Shown here piece after piece: positions 10,918 to 24,269 of a DNA stretch of 64,000 bases. The translations under genes and the position numbers were made by a program. Under the pieces are notes generated by a model, which was not told the origin of the DNA, searched no databases, and was given only the letters and a program-made list of their open reading frames with translations. Within the stretch, counting starts at the first letter, position 1. Every line of letters starts with the position of its first letter. The DNA comes from Congeria kusceri (taxonomy: Eukaryota > Mollusca > Bivalvia > Myida > Dreissenidae): assembly GCA_027627225.1 (NCBI GenBank), contig CM051032.1, positions 62,436,637 to 62,500,636 on the forward strand. The letters run 5' to 3'.

Positions 10918-13220
10918 ATTAGCCAATTACGTTTCTGTGAATTTATTTCGAAAACCAGACAGTTGGTTAGAGGACGATTCTAAACGATTTAATTTTAGCA
11001 ATATAAGAAAACTTGCCTCGACCCTTGTCGGTCATGTTTGTTATCAAATCAAAATAAAGGGATTTGGCTAGAGGATCATAGAAGGTAACTTCTGTTGTTT
11101 AGAAACGGAAGCATTATACCGAGACACGAGGGATGCATATTATTGCAAAACGGAACATTAAACTACGTACACAAATAAGTATGGCTGGGATCGTAGATAT
11201 GACTCACTAAAAAATGTTAAACAAATATATATCAAACCTATTAATTGTTTAGAAAAAGAAAACCAAATGACGATAGGAGCAATATTTGTAACTATTTAAG
11301 CATTTGTGGCACATATTGTTTAAAGGTATATGTAATTGATCAATGACAACCACCCAAACGCACACAGATGAGTCGAGGTAAATACTCAAAACGTGAACAA
11401 ACAGATTGTGTAAGGTTTGTAAACTTAGCTTTAAAAAGTAAAGTTTCGTTGCTGCAATAAGTATTTCAAATCGTTACACTGGAAAAATATATTTACATTA
11501 ATTCATAGTGCAATTATGACATTTACATTCCCATTTCAAACATGTATACAAAGAATAGAAGACAATCATTTCAGTTCTTAATGCTCGGAAAGATGAGGAT
11601 ATATTTTTCATAGTGATTAGGAACAGCACATGTTGGTTAGTTGAAAAGAACTTATGAATAACCTTAGAAACCAAATTTTTATTTATTGTTAAGTAAATAT
11701 GGGAGTGGATGTGCGAATATAATAATATACGGCATAATATATAATAATAAAGACATTTTGCACACTTATAACTAATAAAGTTTGGTATACATAAACAGAT
11801 TATTCACAGCATTGCTTTTGTGTCGTTCATCATGAATTTTACTGACCAGTCTTGTTACTTTATAATAAGACACATTTGGATGTTGCACAAAATTGAATAA
11901 CTGATACTCTTATATTTGAAACTTTGGAACTGCGCAGCAAAGGCCACTTAACAAGCACACATACTGAGCAACTATAAACCATTTAATTTTTGTTAACTGT
12001 TGAACAGAAGCGATGCAAAGGACAATATCGCCGGTTAAAATCGTTGCCGATTTTCTTGTTTTTAAGAGAAAATCGATGTTCTTTTGTAAACTATGACATG
12101 TGCCTCGTACATATATATGAAGGCGAAGCCGCTGACGTGTTTAAGGTGCTGTTGATACAACAATACGTTAATGGGAGACACCACAACAGAGTTACATTAT
12201 TATCAAGATTACTTTTCCTAAATATCTATCAGTTGTGTTTTGATAATGTTATTTTGATATGCAATTGTACATTTTATGGTGAAATAAATATATCTTAATT
12301 CTATCTACCAACAGAGCGAGCATGCTACAATGCAAGCCTACATTGCTGGCAAGCTACAAGTATATTCCGATGCTAATATTAAATTAAACATAATACTTTC
12401 CATTTGATGGTCAACAAAATCTGCTTATTCAATTTTCCCACACTGACGAGGCATCGGATAAAAACCCAGCTGATTTCCAACGTGGGAATTTTTAAATTCA
12501 CCTTGCTTTATCAATTACAATATTTTGTATTACTCCATTATAATCTTGTTTGAGCCTTCAGACTTAGTGACTAAGAATTATTACTGATTTTAAATTTGTT
12601 TTCGAGCCAGGGGCGTCACTTTATCTTAGGATGTTCATCAGACGAGCGTTAGCACCTGTCGGCGATGCTCTAGTTTATTGGTGCATCCATTTCTTTTGCT
12701 GCATCAACGTCCAAAATTATTGTATACAATAATGTCATTCTTATATTTCCATGAAAACCCCAAATGCTGAGTATGTGGCTCAAAAATTGATATAAAATGG
12801 TAAACACATGTAAGGTTGAATTTTACTAGAAAGTAGCCACATTTGAGATAAGACAGAACAACGTTAATGTCATCATATTTAACTGATTGTTTCCAAACAT
12901 GCTTATTGACGAATCTTAAATCTAAAATTAATCTTTTTGCCAGAGTTATTAATAGAAAAAGCCAATGGATTTACAGCATGATGTATTTCAGAACATTTTA
13001 CAAGCAAATGCTTATCTAACAAATCACCAAAGGCTTCTGGAACAAAATCTGTTTTTAACAAAGCTGCTTTATTATAGGTGTTATATCATTTAGCAGATGT
13101 GAGTATAATATAATTTTACAACCATATCCATTTAATAAAATACATATGCATAAGCCTTAATTTGTTTCTGAAAAATTATATGTTTCTTTTTATTAAATTC
13201 TAACAATAGTTTTATTTTAT
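10918..13220. other. Gene-free spacer
   Basis: No gene, structured RNA or strong repeat is recognised. A 102-codon frame at 11990-12298 lacks homology, splice context and codon bias, and was not accepted. Confidence 0.5.
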
Positions 13221-13224
13221 CCCA

Positions 13225-13636
13225 ATTCATACCAATTGTACCGGTGTCCTCAGACAGTGAATCACCTGAAATTCTTAGTCCCTTAATGTTACTGACACAA
13301 AAGACTGACCCTCCCACTTCTTTCAATCAAGATCTGTCATTAAAAGATATTTATCGTTCAGAGTGGAAACGAGTTCAAGTTCTGTCAGATCAATTTTGGC
13401 AAAGGTGGAAGTCTGAGTTCCTGGTCATGCTGCAGTCTAGGCGAAAGGGGTTGCATGAAACTCAAAATCTTGAAACCGGTGACATAGTCCTTTTGAAAGA
13501 CAACTCGTTGGGTAGAAGTCAGTGGCCTTTGGCTGTGGTGACTGAAGTCTTTCCAAGTTCGGATGCAAAAAATCGCTCAGTTAAAGTTAAAGTTGTAAAA
13601 GATGGTAAACCTGTTTTCTATGTTCGTCCAATATAG
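13225..13636 (+). pseudogene. BEL/Pao-type integrase C-terminal domain fragment
   Basis: About 130 codons end in a stop and contain the typical block of the BEL/Pao integrase C-terminal domain (DUF5641-like): YRSEWKRVQVLSDQFWQRW, then LETGDIVLLKDN, SQWPLAVVTEVFPSSD and a final VRPI. No upstream integrase core is present, so it is a 5'-truncated remnant. It lies on the strand opposite to the gag/pol fragments at 5.3-8.5 kb and precedes LTR-like sequence. Confidence 0.85.
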
Positions 13637-15990
13637 GAATTGGCATTGTTGTTTAGCGAGAGGAACGCTTGAGATTATTTTGAATAATATAGTAGTAATT
13701 TAAGACAGTAATTAACAAGTCGATCATTTATTAAGCTGAAGAAGTTACATGTTGTAATTTTGAACATTGATAGTGATAATTGATTCAATTTTACTGTAAA
13801 CAGTTAATTTTTGTCTTTGTGTTTACATAGGAGAACAATTCATAGTGGTTTGTGTTTGTTAAAGGCTGGGAAAAACATTGTCTTTATATTGAGTAAAGGT
13901 TTAATTGTTGTAAGATGACAAACTGTTGTATTATATGTTAACAGAAAAGCTATGTTCATCTTTATACCATCTTGTTATGTATAGATATTTTTACATTCTC
14001 AGAAGTATGTATGAAAACAGAGTTTCAAGTATGATAATTCTTCAGTCATTCTCGAGTTATTTTGCAGACTAACTTCGTGGTTATAGCATGTACGATTTTG
14101 CTTTGTTGGGATTATTTTTCAGTATAGTATTTCTATTTAATCGCCCATTTATCCACAAATAAGCTTTGAATGCGATGTCTAATTAACATCGGACGGGGCG
14201 TGTGCTGACGCATATTGCGTTTAGGTTACAAGTCACTATCTTCTTTCCGTTACTTTAAGATTATGCTTAGGGCCATTTGTAAATTCAATGTCCTTCCATT
14301 TGTTTTTTACGTTGTTGGCGGCGTGTAAGCTGAACAAAATCGAATTTCTAGTCAGATTAGCCCCACGGTGTAAGTTTTGAGTCCTATTTTGTTTGTTTAT
14401 ATCATATTTAATATTTGTGTAAGGTAGAATTCCAATTAAGAAAGCTTTACTTTGTCGATATGAGTTTTATGACTCGCTATGATGTTGTTTCGTACCAAAG
14501 TTTTGCACAGCATATTTTTCTTCAAACTTGCCTGTTACTACACGACGTCAATTTTATACGATTAGAAATGTTTAATGTTAATTAATTGTTGATACAGACT
14601 AATTTGAAATAGTTTGCAAATATTATTTTTATTGTGTTTCAGGAGGCCAGCTAAGATTATTCATGCTCTTACGACGTAAACAAAAAGCGTGAAACCAGTC
14701 TGAAAGTCATGACGTTTTCCCGATCTTTTTTTTACGTTTGAAATCTGATTCGATCTAGTTCCGAGATTGTTTTAATGATTAAAGTTTAAACTGAATTAAT
14801 ACTGCAGAACTAGCTAGACATATTAAGACGAAATAGAGTTTTAATAATTAGATCTACATGAAGATAATTATAATTTTTACTGTTACCGCGTTAATGCATA
14901 TCAATTTTCTGTGTTACCATTTATAACGTTGAACGTGTCTATTAATCTTCTTTAAAATGTCATTGTAAAATATTTTCAGTCAACAATTCTTAGAAGCGAC
15001 CCACTGTATGACGCAACAGAGTTTACTCTGGCTAGCTGACCATAGTTTGATTACGAATGGTAATCTATACAGTATAGAATTATTATTTTCTTTTTAAATG
15101 ATGAAATTTACAATGTTTTAGACTAATAAAATTAAAAATATGACATTTTAGAGAATATATTTTCATTCTGAAATAATAGTTATATTGTAAAAGGGTATTT
15201 CCATTTGTGTACTGTAGCTACGCCACTGTGGATGATTTTGAAAGACAAACACGTCATCTTCATTCTGTGATGTCATTTTGATGACAATGTGAACATTTAT
15301 GATAACCTTTCAGGATATTTTTTAATTTTATGAAATTAATTATATCTATTAATTTTTTGTGGATGTATGATAATCGCTTATCTATGATGAATGAAAATCT
15401 AACATATCTTTGTTGTGTTGTGTTACGAACGATGGATTAATTTGGATTTTTAACTTTCGAGGTAAGATGATTTCCGAATCATAGACAAGCAGCAACAAGC
15501 CAACATTCAACTTTCAACTTGATGTAAACTGTAGAATCTAATTTTTCGAGCAATGCACCCTCATTACTTATATATGATCGGTGCTTGCTGTGTTAATCAG
15601 CCAAAATAACACTGTTTCCTAATGGCACAGGTACTATTTGATTGTTTTAAATTATTTTTAATGTTATAAACGTTTTAAATGCATATTTTATTAATGCTTT
15701 GCCTGTGATTTGACATGAAGCAGCCATATCTACGACCGCTAAGAGTGCCTTCTACCAGTCGTAAATTTTAGCACAAATCTTACGACGTCGTAGCTGCGAT
15801 TGTGTTGATAAAACGGTCTACCGGTCTTACGACTGTCGTACGACCGAATATTACGTACGACCGCCCTACGACCCGTTGATAAAACATCACACACACATGT
15901 AAGGCAGAAATTAAGCTGAACAGCAGTTTCGACTTGTCTCTGGTTCATCTGTCTGTCAACGTATTTCGAGCCCCTCGTATATAGGACAGA
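13637..15990 (+). mobile_element. LTR and leader remnants of a plus-strand BEL-type element
   Basis: Follows the integrase end. 14356-14645 and 15905-15990 have inverted counterparts at 10622-10917 and 8498-8583. A G-rich tract (ggacggggcg) at 14192-14201 directly before tgtgctgacg could be a polypurine tract and LTR start. The exact LTR limits are unclear. Confidence 0.5.
15715..15895. mobile_element. Palindromic CGAC/GTCG-rich foldback segment
   Basis: Contains many interleaved inverted motifs (tacgacgtcgta, gtcgtacgac, tacgaccg/cggtc) and two 'gttgataaaac' copies. Non-coding; likely a foldback element nested in the LTR remnant. Confidence 0.45.
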
Positions 15991-17099
15991 ACATTTATAG
16001 ATATATAAAAATATGAAAAGACACAAAGTTGAGGAAAAATAGTGATAACTAGCTCGTATATTAAATAGCATACAGCATACACACACAATAAATAACTCAA
16101 ACCCTTCTAATATACAAATGCTTTTATTACACACCAACTCATTTAATAAAACGGAGGGAAGGCGGATAAGAAACGAACGTACGCTCCGTAACTAACGTCT
16201 GAAAAAGCGCTAAAAGGAGCGGACTACCAGTATTGTAAATTCAAGTAAGCGAGAAAGAGTAGCCTCCCTTAATAATAATATAATTTTGTTAAAATTAGTT
16301 AACTATTTGTCAAATGTAGTGTTCAATCACTACTTGTGTGAAATATTAATTTTTGGGATATTACAGAATTCAGAGTTAACCGAATACGGTAGATTTATAA
16401 TATTTATTGAAACCACCAAAAATGCAATTAAGATATACACTACTTATTCCATATTTTTCACCGTATTGTTGAATATTGCTATTATAACGCAATATTTTTA
16501 ATTATTTTATGCATTTTGAGCGAACTGTATTTTCTTAACTATGTCCATATTTTTGTGTCTTGCGTTCAAACCCATGGCTCAGTGAAGTCGTCGTTGTAAA
16601 GTAGTTGTAGCACAACAAGTGAGAATGATGTCAGATTCATTGATAACGTGTTGGCAATCGATATTCTAACGTGACACTCGCTAATTTATCTAGAGACAAA
16701 GAAGAAAATTATCGTTGTTTAACTACCCATAGACAACGCAAAAAGAAGTTCCGATTCTGAGCGGAGCATAGTAAAAAGTAGTTCCAATTACAATTGCAAA
16801 AATATAAGTCAAATCATGTAAGAATCGAATAGTCTGGCAGAACCTGCAGCGGACCGTGCAATGACTTATAGACACAATGTCTTTGGTTTTTATTGTTGTC
16901 ATGACGATACCACAACATAATCTGGACACCTTGTCATCCTTGAGCAACTCTCACAATTCAAGATGGCTTCCACTATGGCCGCCAAAAGTCATGTTTGGTT
17001 TTTAATATGGTTTTGTAATTGATTTGATTAATGATTTTTTGTTGAAAACGATTTTTTATAATTGTATCAATATAATCAATTCAAATCAAACAAATCAAT
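15991..17099. other. Gene-free spacer
   Basis: No gene seen. 16575-16680 (gtcgttgtaaagtagttgtagcac, then tgataacgtg) resembles the 73 bp repeat and right flank at 28.0-28.35 kb, so a diverged single copy of that repeat lies here. The 132-codon minus frame at 15739-16137 covers repeat-derived sequence. Confidence 0.45.
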
Positions 17100-18260
17100 T
17101 CAAAGTAAGTGCTCGCTGCGCTTTTGGTTTTAGGGGGACACCCGAGTTATTGCCCCTTTTTCACGAGAAAAACTACAAAATGGACTTTGTGCAACATACA
17201 GAGTTCATTTTTTATCTGTTCTTGACCAAACTTGCACAGCGTGTATATGACGAGAAGATTTCACAATAGTCCAAACATGGTCTAGATTGGGATACACACA
17301 CTGGAGTTATTGCCACTTGTTTGTAAGAAAAAAAAATAAAAAAAGGAAAATGTAGTAGACTTCTTTGTTTTGTTAGCTCACCTGCTTCGTGCTCGGTGAA
17401 CTATTGTTATATGGGTACTGCCCTGCATTATCCGTAATGCGCTAACAATTGTGCGTCTGGATGCGATAGAGAATACTCTTTTCAATCAATCTTCACCAAA
17501 CTTGCAGTTTATGTATGACCATAAATCTCGTTCGATAATGGGTCAGATCGTACCAGCAATACTAGAGTTATTGCCCTTTTTCATGAGAAAAACTGCAAAA
17601 TGGACATTGTGCAACATACAAACGTCATTTTTCATCTGAACTTTATCAAATTTGCACAGCCTGTGTATGACCAGACGATTTCAAAAAATGAATAAAAATG
17701 CACAATGTGGAGGATAGTGACTTTATAATGTGTTGTCTAATTTTGACCAAATTACACTGTTTGGACCAAATTACACTGTTTGTGTACGACCATAAGGTAT
17801 CAGTCAATGTCCAATGTGGGCCAAATCGAACCAGAGTTATTGCCCCTTGTGTGTGAAAAAAATAAGTTGACAATAATTGGCGTTCAGTCTCCATAGATAA
17901 TTAACTTTTCATTCCTTGTTGAGTACACTGGCACAGTTTGTGTATGACGATAAGATCTCATCAGGGTGCAATGATGGTCCAGATGTAACCAGGAACACTA
18001 GAGTTATTTCACCTTTGTTATGAGAACAAAAAGCAGAGCTTAAATGGACTTTGTCTAACATAGACCCTTCATCTTTAATATAATCTTGATCAAACTTGCT
18101 TGTGTATGGCCATAAATTGTTATAATAAACCAAAGAATTGTCCTGATTTGGCTATAAAGAACTGAGTTATTGGCACTTGTTTTTGAAGAAAAGAACACAG
18201 GTATTTGCACTTGTTTGTGAAAGAGCAACAAAATGAACTATTTTCAGGATAGAGAGACTT
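17100..18260. repeat. Degenerate tandem array, 'gagttattgcccctt' type
   Basis: Recurring landmarks: gagttattgcccctttt, cgagaaaaactacaaaatgg, gaccaaacttgcacagcgtg and tatgaccataag. Spacing is irregular, about 130-220 bp. This array type is widespread in bivalve genomes (recalled). Not coding. Confidence 0.75.
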
Positions 18261-18860
18261 CATTTTTCACTAGTGATGGCAACAAATAGTATTCCAGTAA
18301 TCGGTTAATTGGTTTCAGTATTTGAGCTGCTAACTGGTAAGCCAAAACGCAAATACTTCAAGATGATCTGTTTGATTGACTATTCCTTATCGATGATAAA
18401 CGTAACACTGACAGGTGTCTTTATTGCTGTCACTTGCGACTGTTTTAATAATTGTGTAAAAATGAGGAACGAACCACCGTAAATGGAAATAAGCAGGAAT
18501 CTCATGGGATTGTAGGGATATGATGAACCTCTGTGTTATGCAAGGTGACTGGACATGGCAAACAAGCTTGAGCCCTGTTCCCTACTGTTTCGACCCATAA
18601 ATACATCTGTATTGCACCTATCAATTACCAGCTAATTAATAGAAGTAGACCGGACAGGCATCTGTATAGCCCCTATCGATTGTCAGGTTAACTACAGAAG
18701 AAGGCGTGACAGGCATCTGTATTGTACATGTCGCCAGGTCAACAAAATTAAGATATCTGTCATTTGCGGGTCATTTTGTTGACGATGACATTCAGATGTC
18801 CAGCTGTCAGAGCTGGCGTCTGTCATTACTTGTACTTAGTTAAGCGCTTTGGGCCAGTAT
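18261..18860. repeat. Short degenerate repeats
   Basis: Three loosely repeated segments with acaggcatctgtattg and a cgattgtcaggtt-like part lie at 18600-18770. Otherwise no feature. Confidence 0.4.
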
Positions 18861-20395
18861 GGCCTCCTTGTCTAATCTTGACCAAACTTGCACTGTTTGT
18901 GTATGACCATTAGGTCTAATATGTCTAATATGGGCCAGATCGGACCAGAGAGACCAGAGTTACTGAACAAATTTTCTTTTTATACAAAAGGACAATGTTT
19001 TTGATTGAGACTTTTAGATGTGACTTTGACTTTGGGCCTAAGGACCTGGTGCTTGGATGCGACATACCACACCATGATGGTGATCATTTATTCTAACTTA
19101 CATCCCTCCATGGATGACACAATTATGCTCTGGACAAACATTTGACTTGAATTATTACCTTGACCATTGCCTTGGGATGTGGTTTTTGCATGCGACATGT
19201 AGTCTCATGAGTTTGCTTGTCACACAATGATATCAACATGATATCACTTCTGGCAAGTTATAAAAAATCATTTCATGCTTGACAATATTATGCTCAGGAC
19301 AAAGTATACGTATTAATTTCTCCTATTTGACACTAACCATGGATATAGGGACCTGGTTCTAATACGCGATCCAACTTCTCATGATAGAACTTCCATTTAT
19401 AAAAATATTACGTTCTGAACATATATTTGACCTATGACGTTGAAAATGACCTTGGCCTTGGACAAAATGACATGGTTCTTCTGAATTACACAATGTCTCA
19501 GGAAGCGTATCACTTCTGTAATGTGTTTTTTAAAATCCTTCTGTGATGGACAAAGATATGATCCAAACAGTGTAAAAATGTATTTCTTATATTTGACCTT
19601 TTACTTTGATCTTTAACATAGGAAGCTGGTTTTGCAAGTGAGATATCGTCTCAAAATTCTTATCACGTCTGCCAAGTTATTTGAAAATCCATCCATGCTG
19701 GACAAAGATATTCTCCGGATTAAGTGATAATGGTTGATTTCTTATACTTGACCTTTGACCTTGAATTATAACCTCTACATTGGACCTAGGGACCTTGTTC
19801 TTGCGCGCGACACTCCCTCTCACCATGCAATTTACTTCTGCCAAGTTATATGAAAATTCATTCTTGCTGGACAAAGATATGCTCCGAATAAAGTGTTACG
19901 GATTGATTTCTTATATTTGACCTTGACCTTGAATTATGTCCTTGACCTTACACCTAGGGACCTGGTTCTTGTGCGCGACACTCTGGCTTACCATGTTTGT
20001 CACTTCTACAAAGTTATTTGAAAATTCATCCATGCTGGACAAAGTTATGCTCCGGAGTGTTTTCTTATATTCGACATTTGACCTTGAATTGTGACCTTAA
20101 CCATTAGACCTAGGGTCCTGGTTCTTGCGCGTGGCACTCCATTTCACCATGTGTGTCAATTCTGCAAAGCTATTTGAAAACCCCTCTATGATGAACATTG
20201 TTATGTTCCGAACAAAGTGTTTATGGTTGATTGATTATATTGAACTTTGACCATGAATTTTGACCTTGACCTTTGACCAAGGGACGTGGTCCTTGACACT
20301 GTCTTACCATGCTTATCACTTCTACTAAGTTATTTGAAAATCCATCCATGCTGGACAAAGTTGTGATCCAGAAAAGCTTTTCTAGCCCAGAATTT
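18861..20395. repeat. Degenerate tandem array, GACCTTGACCTT type
   Basis: Units of about 130-150 bp carry tatttgaccttgaccttg, cctagggacctggttcttg, cgcgacactccctctcacc and ccatgctggacaaagatatg. About ten decayed copies. Short minus-strand frames here (19677-19874, 20221-20433) are repeat translations. Confidence 0.85.
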
Positions 20396-20516
20396 GCAGT
20401 TTTCGTCTTTTTGGTGGCCATCTTGTCCGCCATCTGTTTCTACGAAAATGCTCTATGATGGCAGAGATGAAAAAAAAATGTCTTAGCTACATGACAATGC
20501 AAAAACATTTGTATAC

Positions 20517-20993
20517 AAGCTATTGCACGGTTATCGGGAAATTTGCTGTGTATCTGCTGGACTTATCTGTAAATGCTCGTTTTAATTAAATAATTTTCGC
20601 ATTATCGTTGTTTATCGGCCAATAAGCAACTCTTTGCCGTTCTAATGCGTTGCTATTTGACAACTAGGGCTAACGCCCTCGTGGTTTAATTCCTTTGCAT
20701 TAGAACCCCAAAGCGTTGTTTAAAAGCCAAGCTATTGCACGGGTATCGGGCAATTTGCTGTGTATCTGCTGGACTTATCTGTAAATGCTCGTTTTAATTG
20801 AAAATAATTTTCGCATTATCGCTGTTTATCGGCCAATAAGCAACTCTTTGGCGTTCTAATGCGTTGCTATTTGACAACTAGGGCTAACGCCCTCGTGGTT
20901 TAATTCCTTTGCATTAGAACTCCAAAGCGTTGTTTAAAAGCCGTTTAATAACAATAAATCGAAAATTATTTTCAATTAAAACGAGCATTAACA
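20517..20993. mobile_element. Foldback element with internal 212 bp tandem duplication
   Basis: Two near-identical 212 bp units (20517-20728, 20729-20940) begin aagctattgcacgg. The second unit forms a long imperfect hairpin with the right flank: tgctcgttttaattgaaaat pairs with attttcaattaaaacgagca at 20966-20985. An inner pair is ctttggcgttctaatgc / gcattagaactccaaag. Non-coding DNA element. Confidence 0.75.
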
Positions 20994-21535
20994 GTTGAGG
21001 AACCTTATCAGAACTATTTTCAAAATGGTGTGCCTGGCAAGGTGTGGCTGATTCTAACACGGCATGCGCCAACCTTCATATTAACAAAAAAGAAAATCAA
21101 GTATCGGTTATTCTCCAACAATTATGTGCGGGGATAATACATTAGAAGCACGCGCTACCAAATGAACACTTCTCCGACAAATGTGCCGATACATTTACCC
21201 CAAGCGTGATAATATATAAAATATCACACCCTTTTCGAGGGTGTTCAATACGTTGTATCACGCTCTATGGGGTGTGATATTTATTGTATTATACCGAACA
21301 ATAAAAACAAGGGAACATAGGCAATATGACTTTTAAAATCAGCCTAGTTTAAATGCTAGTTAACCACGTGAGCTCTTACTGATTATTTTCATCATTTAAA
21401 ATGTGTTCCTGTTCTCGATAGGGAACATTGTTGGTTCCTTCACAATACAATAGTAATCTTGTTAGAACAACTGCAGATTTAGCATTCCGTATTTTACAAT
21501 ACTTTGCATAAATGACCTTAAAGATCGAATATGTC
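20994..21535. other. Spacer with one hairpin
   Basis: 21214-21280 forms an inverted repeat (aaatatcacaccc / ggggtgtgatattt). No gene seen. Confidence 0.45.
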
Positions 21536-21735
21536 CCGGCAGCGTCCCAACAGCGTCCCGATTCTCCCGAATGCGATCTGACACTTTCCTGACAGTTTCC
21601 CGACAGTGTCTTGGGACAGCATACCGACAGCGTTACGACACCTCCAGACAGCGTCCCTACAGCGTCCCGACATTCCCGACTTATTTTATAATTTGTATCG
21701 TAGCGCTGTCGGGACGCTATCGGGAGCCATAATCG
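21536..21735. repeat. GC-rich short tandem repeat (cgacagcgtccc)
   Basis: Repeated, partly mutated 12-mers (cccgacagcgtc and variants), with an inverted copy at 21703-21728 (gctgtcgggacgctatcggg). Strongly different base composition from the AT-rich surroundings. Confidence 0.65.
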
Positions 21736-23170
21736 GGAATGTGTGACTGTGGCTTAAAGGCTTAACCTTTTACCGATATGATCATTCAGTGTGTACAACT
21801 AGGCTTAGACGTGTCATGTTTAAAGATGACGTGTTCGATAGGAAGATTCTACAGCGCGTAAGTGTTTAAATCAGTAATAAACCGGCGAAAGTTATCGTGT
21901 GACACAAAACGGAATTGATGGAAAGTGTTTAATGGATATTCAGATCACATAACGCGATAAATGTGTGGCATAATCTGTAAGCAAAATGTGGTGACGACAC
22001 AAACCAGTTTTCACTGGACTGACATCGTTTTTTCTAGTATTGTACATTGATCATGATAGGATTGTGTTGTGTCGTGTTGGTTAAGTTTGTTTTTAAGTAC
22101 CAGCATAACACAGAATTGAAGAAACCATTCGTCAGTGATGTCTAAAATTATTTTCGAAGCCAATATTGATAATCGGATACAAGTTTGGAACAAAATACGA
22201 ATAAAGAGATACGTTCTGACCAATCATGGCGATTTCGAAAACACATCGCGTTTCTGGTTAGGGCGGATTACATGTTGTTTTTTGTTCTAGCTTACGACGC
22301 TTAGCTTAATCAGTTTCGGTTCAATTTCACTCCATTTATGAATTCAGCTACTTAATTTTCATACAACAGTTTTAATGCTTTATAGTATTATACACCCATT
22401 TGCTTGTCTATCGATGTGCATTCAAGTAAAGCTTGTTCATTTATGAAAATTCAGGGAGGAAACGTAACCAACAGAACAGCCGTAGCCCGTAGCTGATGAT
22501 TCTGGGCGGAGCTTCATAAACAAATATTACGTAACATCTACAGGACATATTCGGATAAATATTCAGTAAAAAGCCGTGTCAGAATCGAAATAATACTTTT
22601 TCGCACTCGTGATTTAATCCCTACGCATCTAAACCTCCGGCCCTGGGTTATTTGACTAAAAAAAACTATGACGTAAAAGTATTACTTCTTAAATAACCTA
22701 TATTACATGTCAATCTTTGTAAATATAAAAAGTCTCAGCTTGTTATGTTTTAATTTAAACCATAATGATTTTGTGATACAAAATATCCTTATCTTATACT
22801 TGTAACGATGCTTTTTAAATGTAGTATTATCTTGGCACGTTTTTCTCAAACGCAAATTTAATGTGCAGTGGATGTTAGCGAATATTGATTGGCTTGGAAC
22901 GTTTTTTAATGTTGGTTGCTGTAAAACAAAATTATTCTTACAAAATCTCTCTTTTAACGACACATTGGTAAGAATTCCTTAACTAAAATACAGCTTTGCG
23001 AAACAGAAACAAATTAAAATGGCAATACTTGTAATTGTAGTGGTTTAAATAGATATTATAAGGTCTATATATATTCAGTTTAATAAGTAGGATATTTACT
23101 ACAAATTTATAAGGATTGCTTTTAATATCGTCCAAGTATAACATAATTCAAAAGAAAAAACAAACATCTG
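21736..23170. other. Gene-free spacer
   Basis: No gene or repeat supported. Frames at 22011-22223 and 22703-22963 lack any recognised domain. Confidence 0.45.
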
Positions 23171-23179
23171 TTTTCATGT

Positions 23180-23235
23180 GAATATTATCTTCTACGTGTT
23201 GTGATACACGTTAAGTTTTTGGATCCAATGATGTC
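23180..23235 (-). other. Gene 2 putative 3'UTR exon
   Basis: On the minus strand the strong acceptor tttaatttcag (AG at 23236-23237) precedes GACATCATTGGATCC. The ATTGGATC core is shared with the 3'UTR exons at 25899, 33573 and 48862. It lies 225 nt downstream of the donor that follows the gene 2 stop codon. The 3' end is approximate. Confidence 0.55.
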
Positions 23236-23462
23236 CTGAAATTAAACAACGGTATTAATTATTGTAACAAAATTTCATTTGTCTCTTGTCACTAGAAAGA
23301 TATAACAAAATAAAATGCCTTATACATAAATATACAAAAGTATAAACGTTATTAAAGAAAACGAACGATGACGAAGTAATGAAAATACAAAAATAATAAG
23401 TATAATGTAAGTAGGAAAGTATCTCGGAGACATTAAATACGTACTATTGTAATGCTTACCAT

Positions 23463-24269
23463 TTACTGCATTAAAATTCTATAGGGACGGTATTGTCTGT
23501 CGTAGGGCATGTCGTAGGGTCGACCATAGTCGCTGTTTTCATCGTAACGGCGGGGGTTAACATCGCCTCCAAACGGATTGTATCGTCTAAAATGTATCAT
23601 ATTTTGTGCATGTATGTAAAGTAGTTATAAATATTTACACACATTCTTAAATTTAAATTCATTAAATCCATGACATACTACTCTTTGGTAATGAGAGAAC
23701 ATAATGATGAAACGAAGCAGAATTTAATCAAATGGCTTAAACAATTTGTTAACAACACCACAATTGTTTTATGAAAAAAATATAGAGTATCTTTTTCATT
23801 TCGACTTGAGATGATTCATACAGCCACAATACAAATAACACTTTGTTTTTATTATTAGTAGTAGTATTTCTTGATTATCTTTTACAATCCGAGGGTTTAT
23901 TGTATACACTGTCTGCTATGTGGAAAGTTAAATCATTTAGAAAGAAATCTTGTTAAACTTACTTTCTTACTTCGCATATTAGCATAAAATATGAACCGAG
24001 TTATACATGGAAAATTCAGTTTATTGTGTTTCAAACGGCACACAGCATTCGATAAACGATTACCGATCTTATATTTGTAAAGATGTATATTGTTATGACA
24101 ATCACACATACCCGAATCTGTCGCCGAACTGGGCTTGCAATTCTAGAATATTAAAATATATAATTATGTTATTGAAAAGAACAAACCCGCGTCCAAGGTA
24201 GCGTTGCCCTTGCACAGCCACAAAGCCCAATATGGCAGCCAGCAGGTGGCCGATAATGATGAACTTCAT
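23463..24269 (-). CDS. Gene 2: small secreted Tyr/Arg/Asp-rich protein, MKFIVIG signal family
   Basis: Coding exons are 24187-24269 and 23463-23586; the intron is 600 nt with GT donor (CGG|GTTTGT) and AG acceptor (ATTTTAG|A). The product is 68 residues. The signal peptide starts MKFIIIGHLLAAILGFVA, with likely cleavage after VQG. The mature part is about 46 residues, with no Cys, no repeats and many Tyr, Arg, Asp and Pro (for example NSDYGRPYDMPYDRQYRPYR). Tyr-rich basic/acidic secreted peptides in mussels are candidates for DOPA-bearing adhesive or matrix proteins; that is inference. The stop is followed within 3 nt by a donor (ATG|GTAAGC), implying a 3'UTR intron as in genes 3 and 4. The proposed first exon is unusually distant (about 28.95 kb). 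Confidence 0.8.

Noticed and set aside
11990..12298. 102-codon plus-strand frame
   Set aside because: No signal peptide, recognised domain, splice context or homologous copy; consistent with chance in AT-rich DNA.
15739..16137. 132-codon minus-strand frame
   Set aside because: Covers LTR-leader sequence and a CGAC-rich palindrome; no domain.
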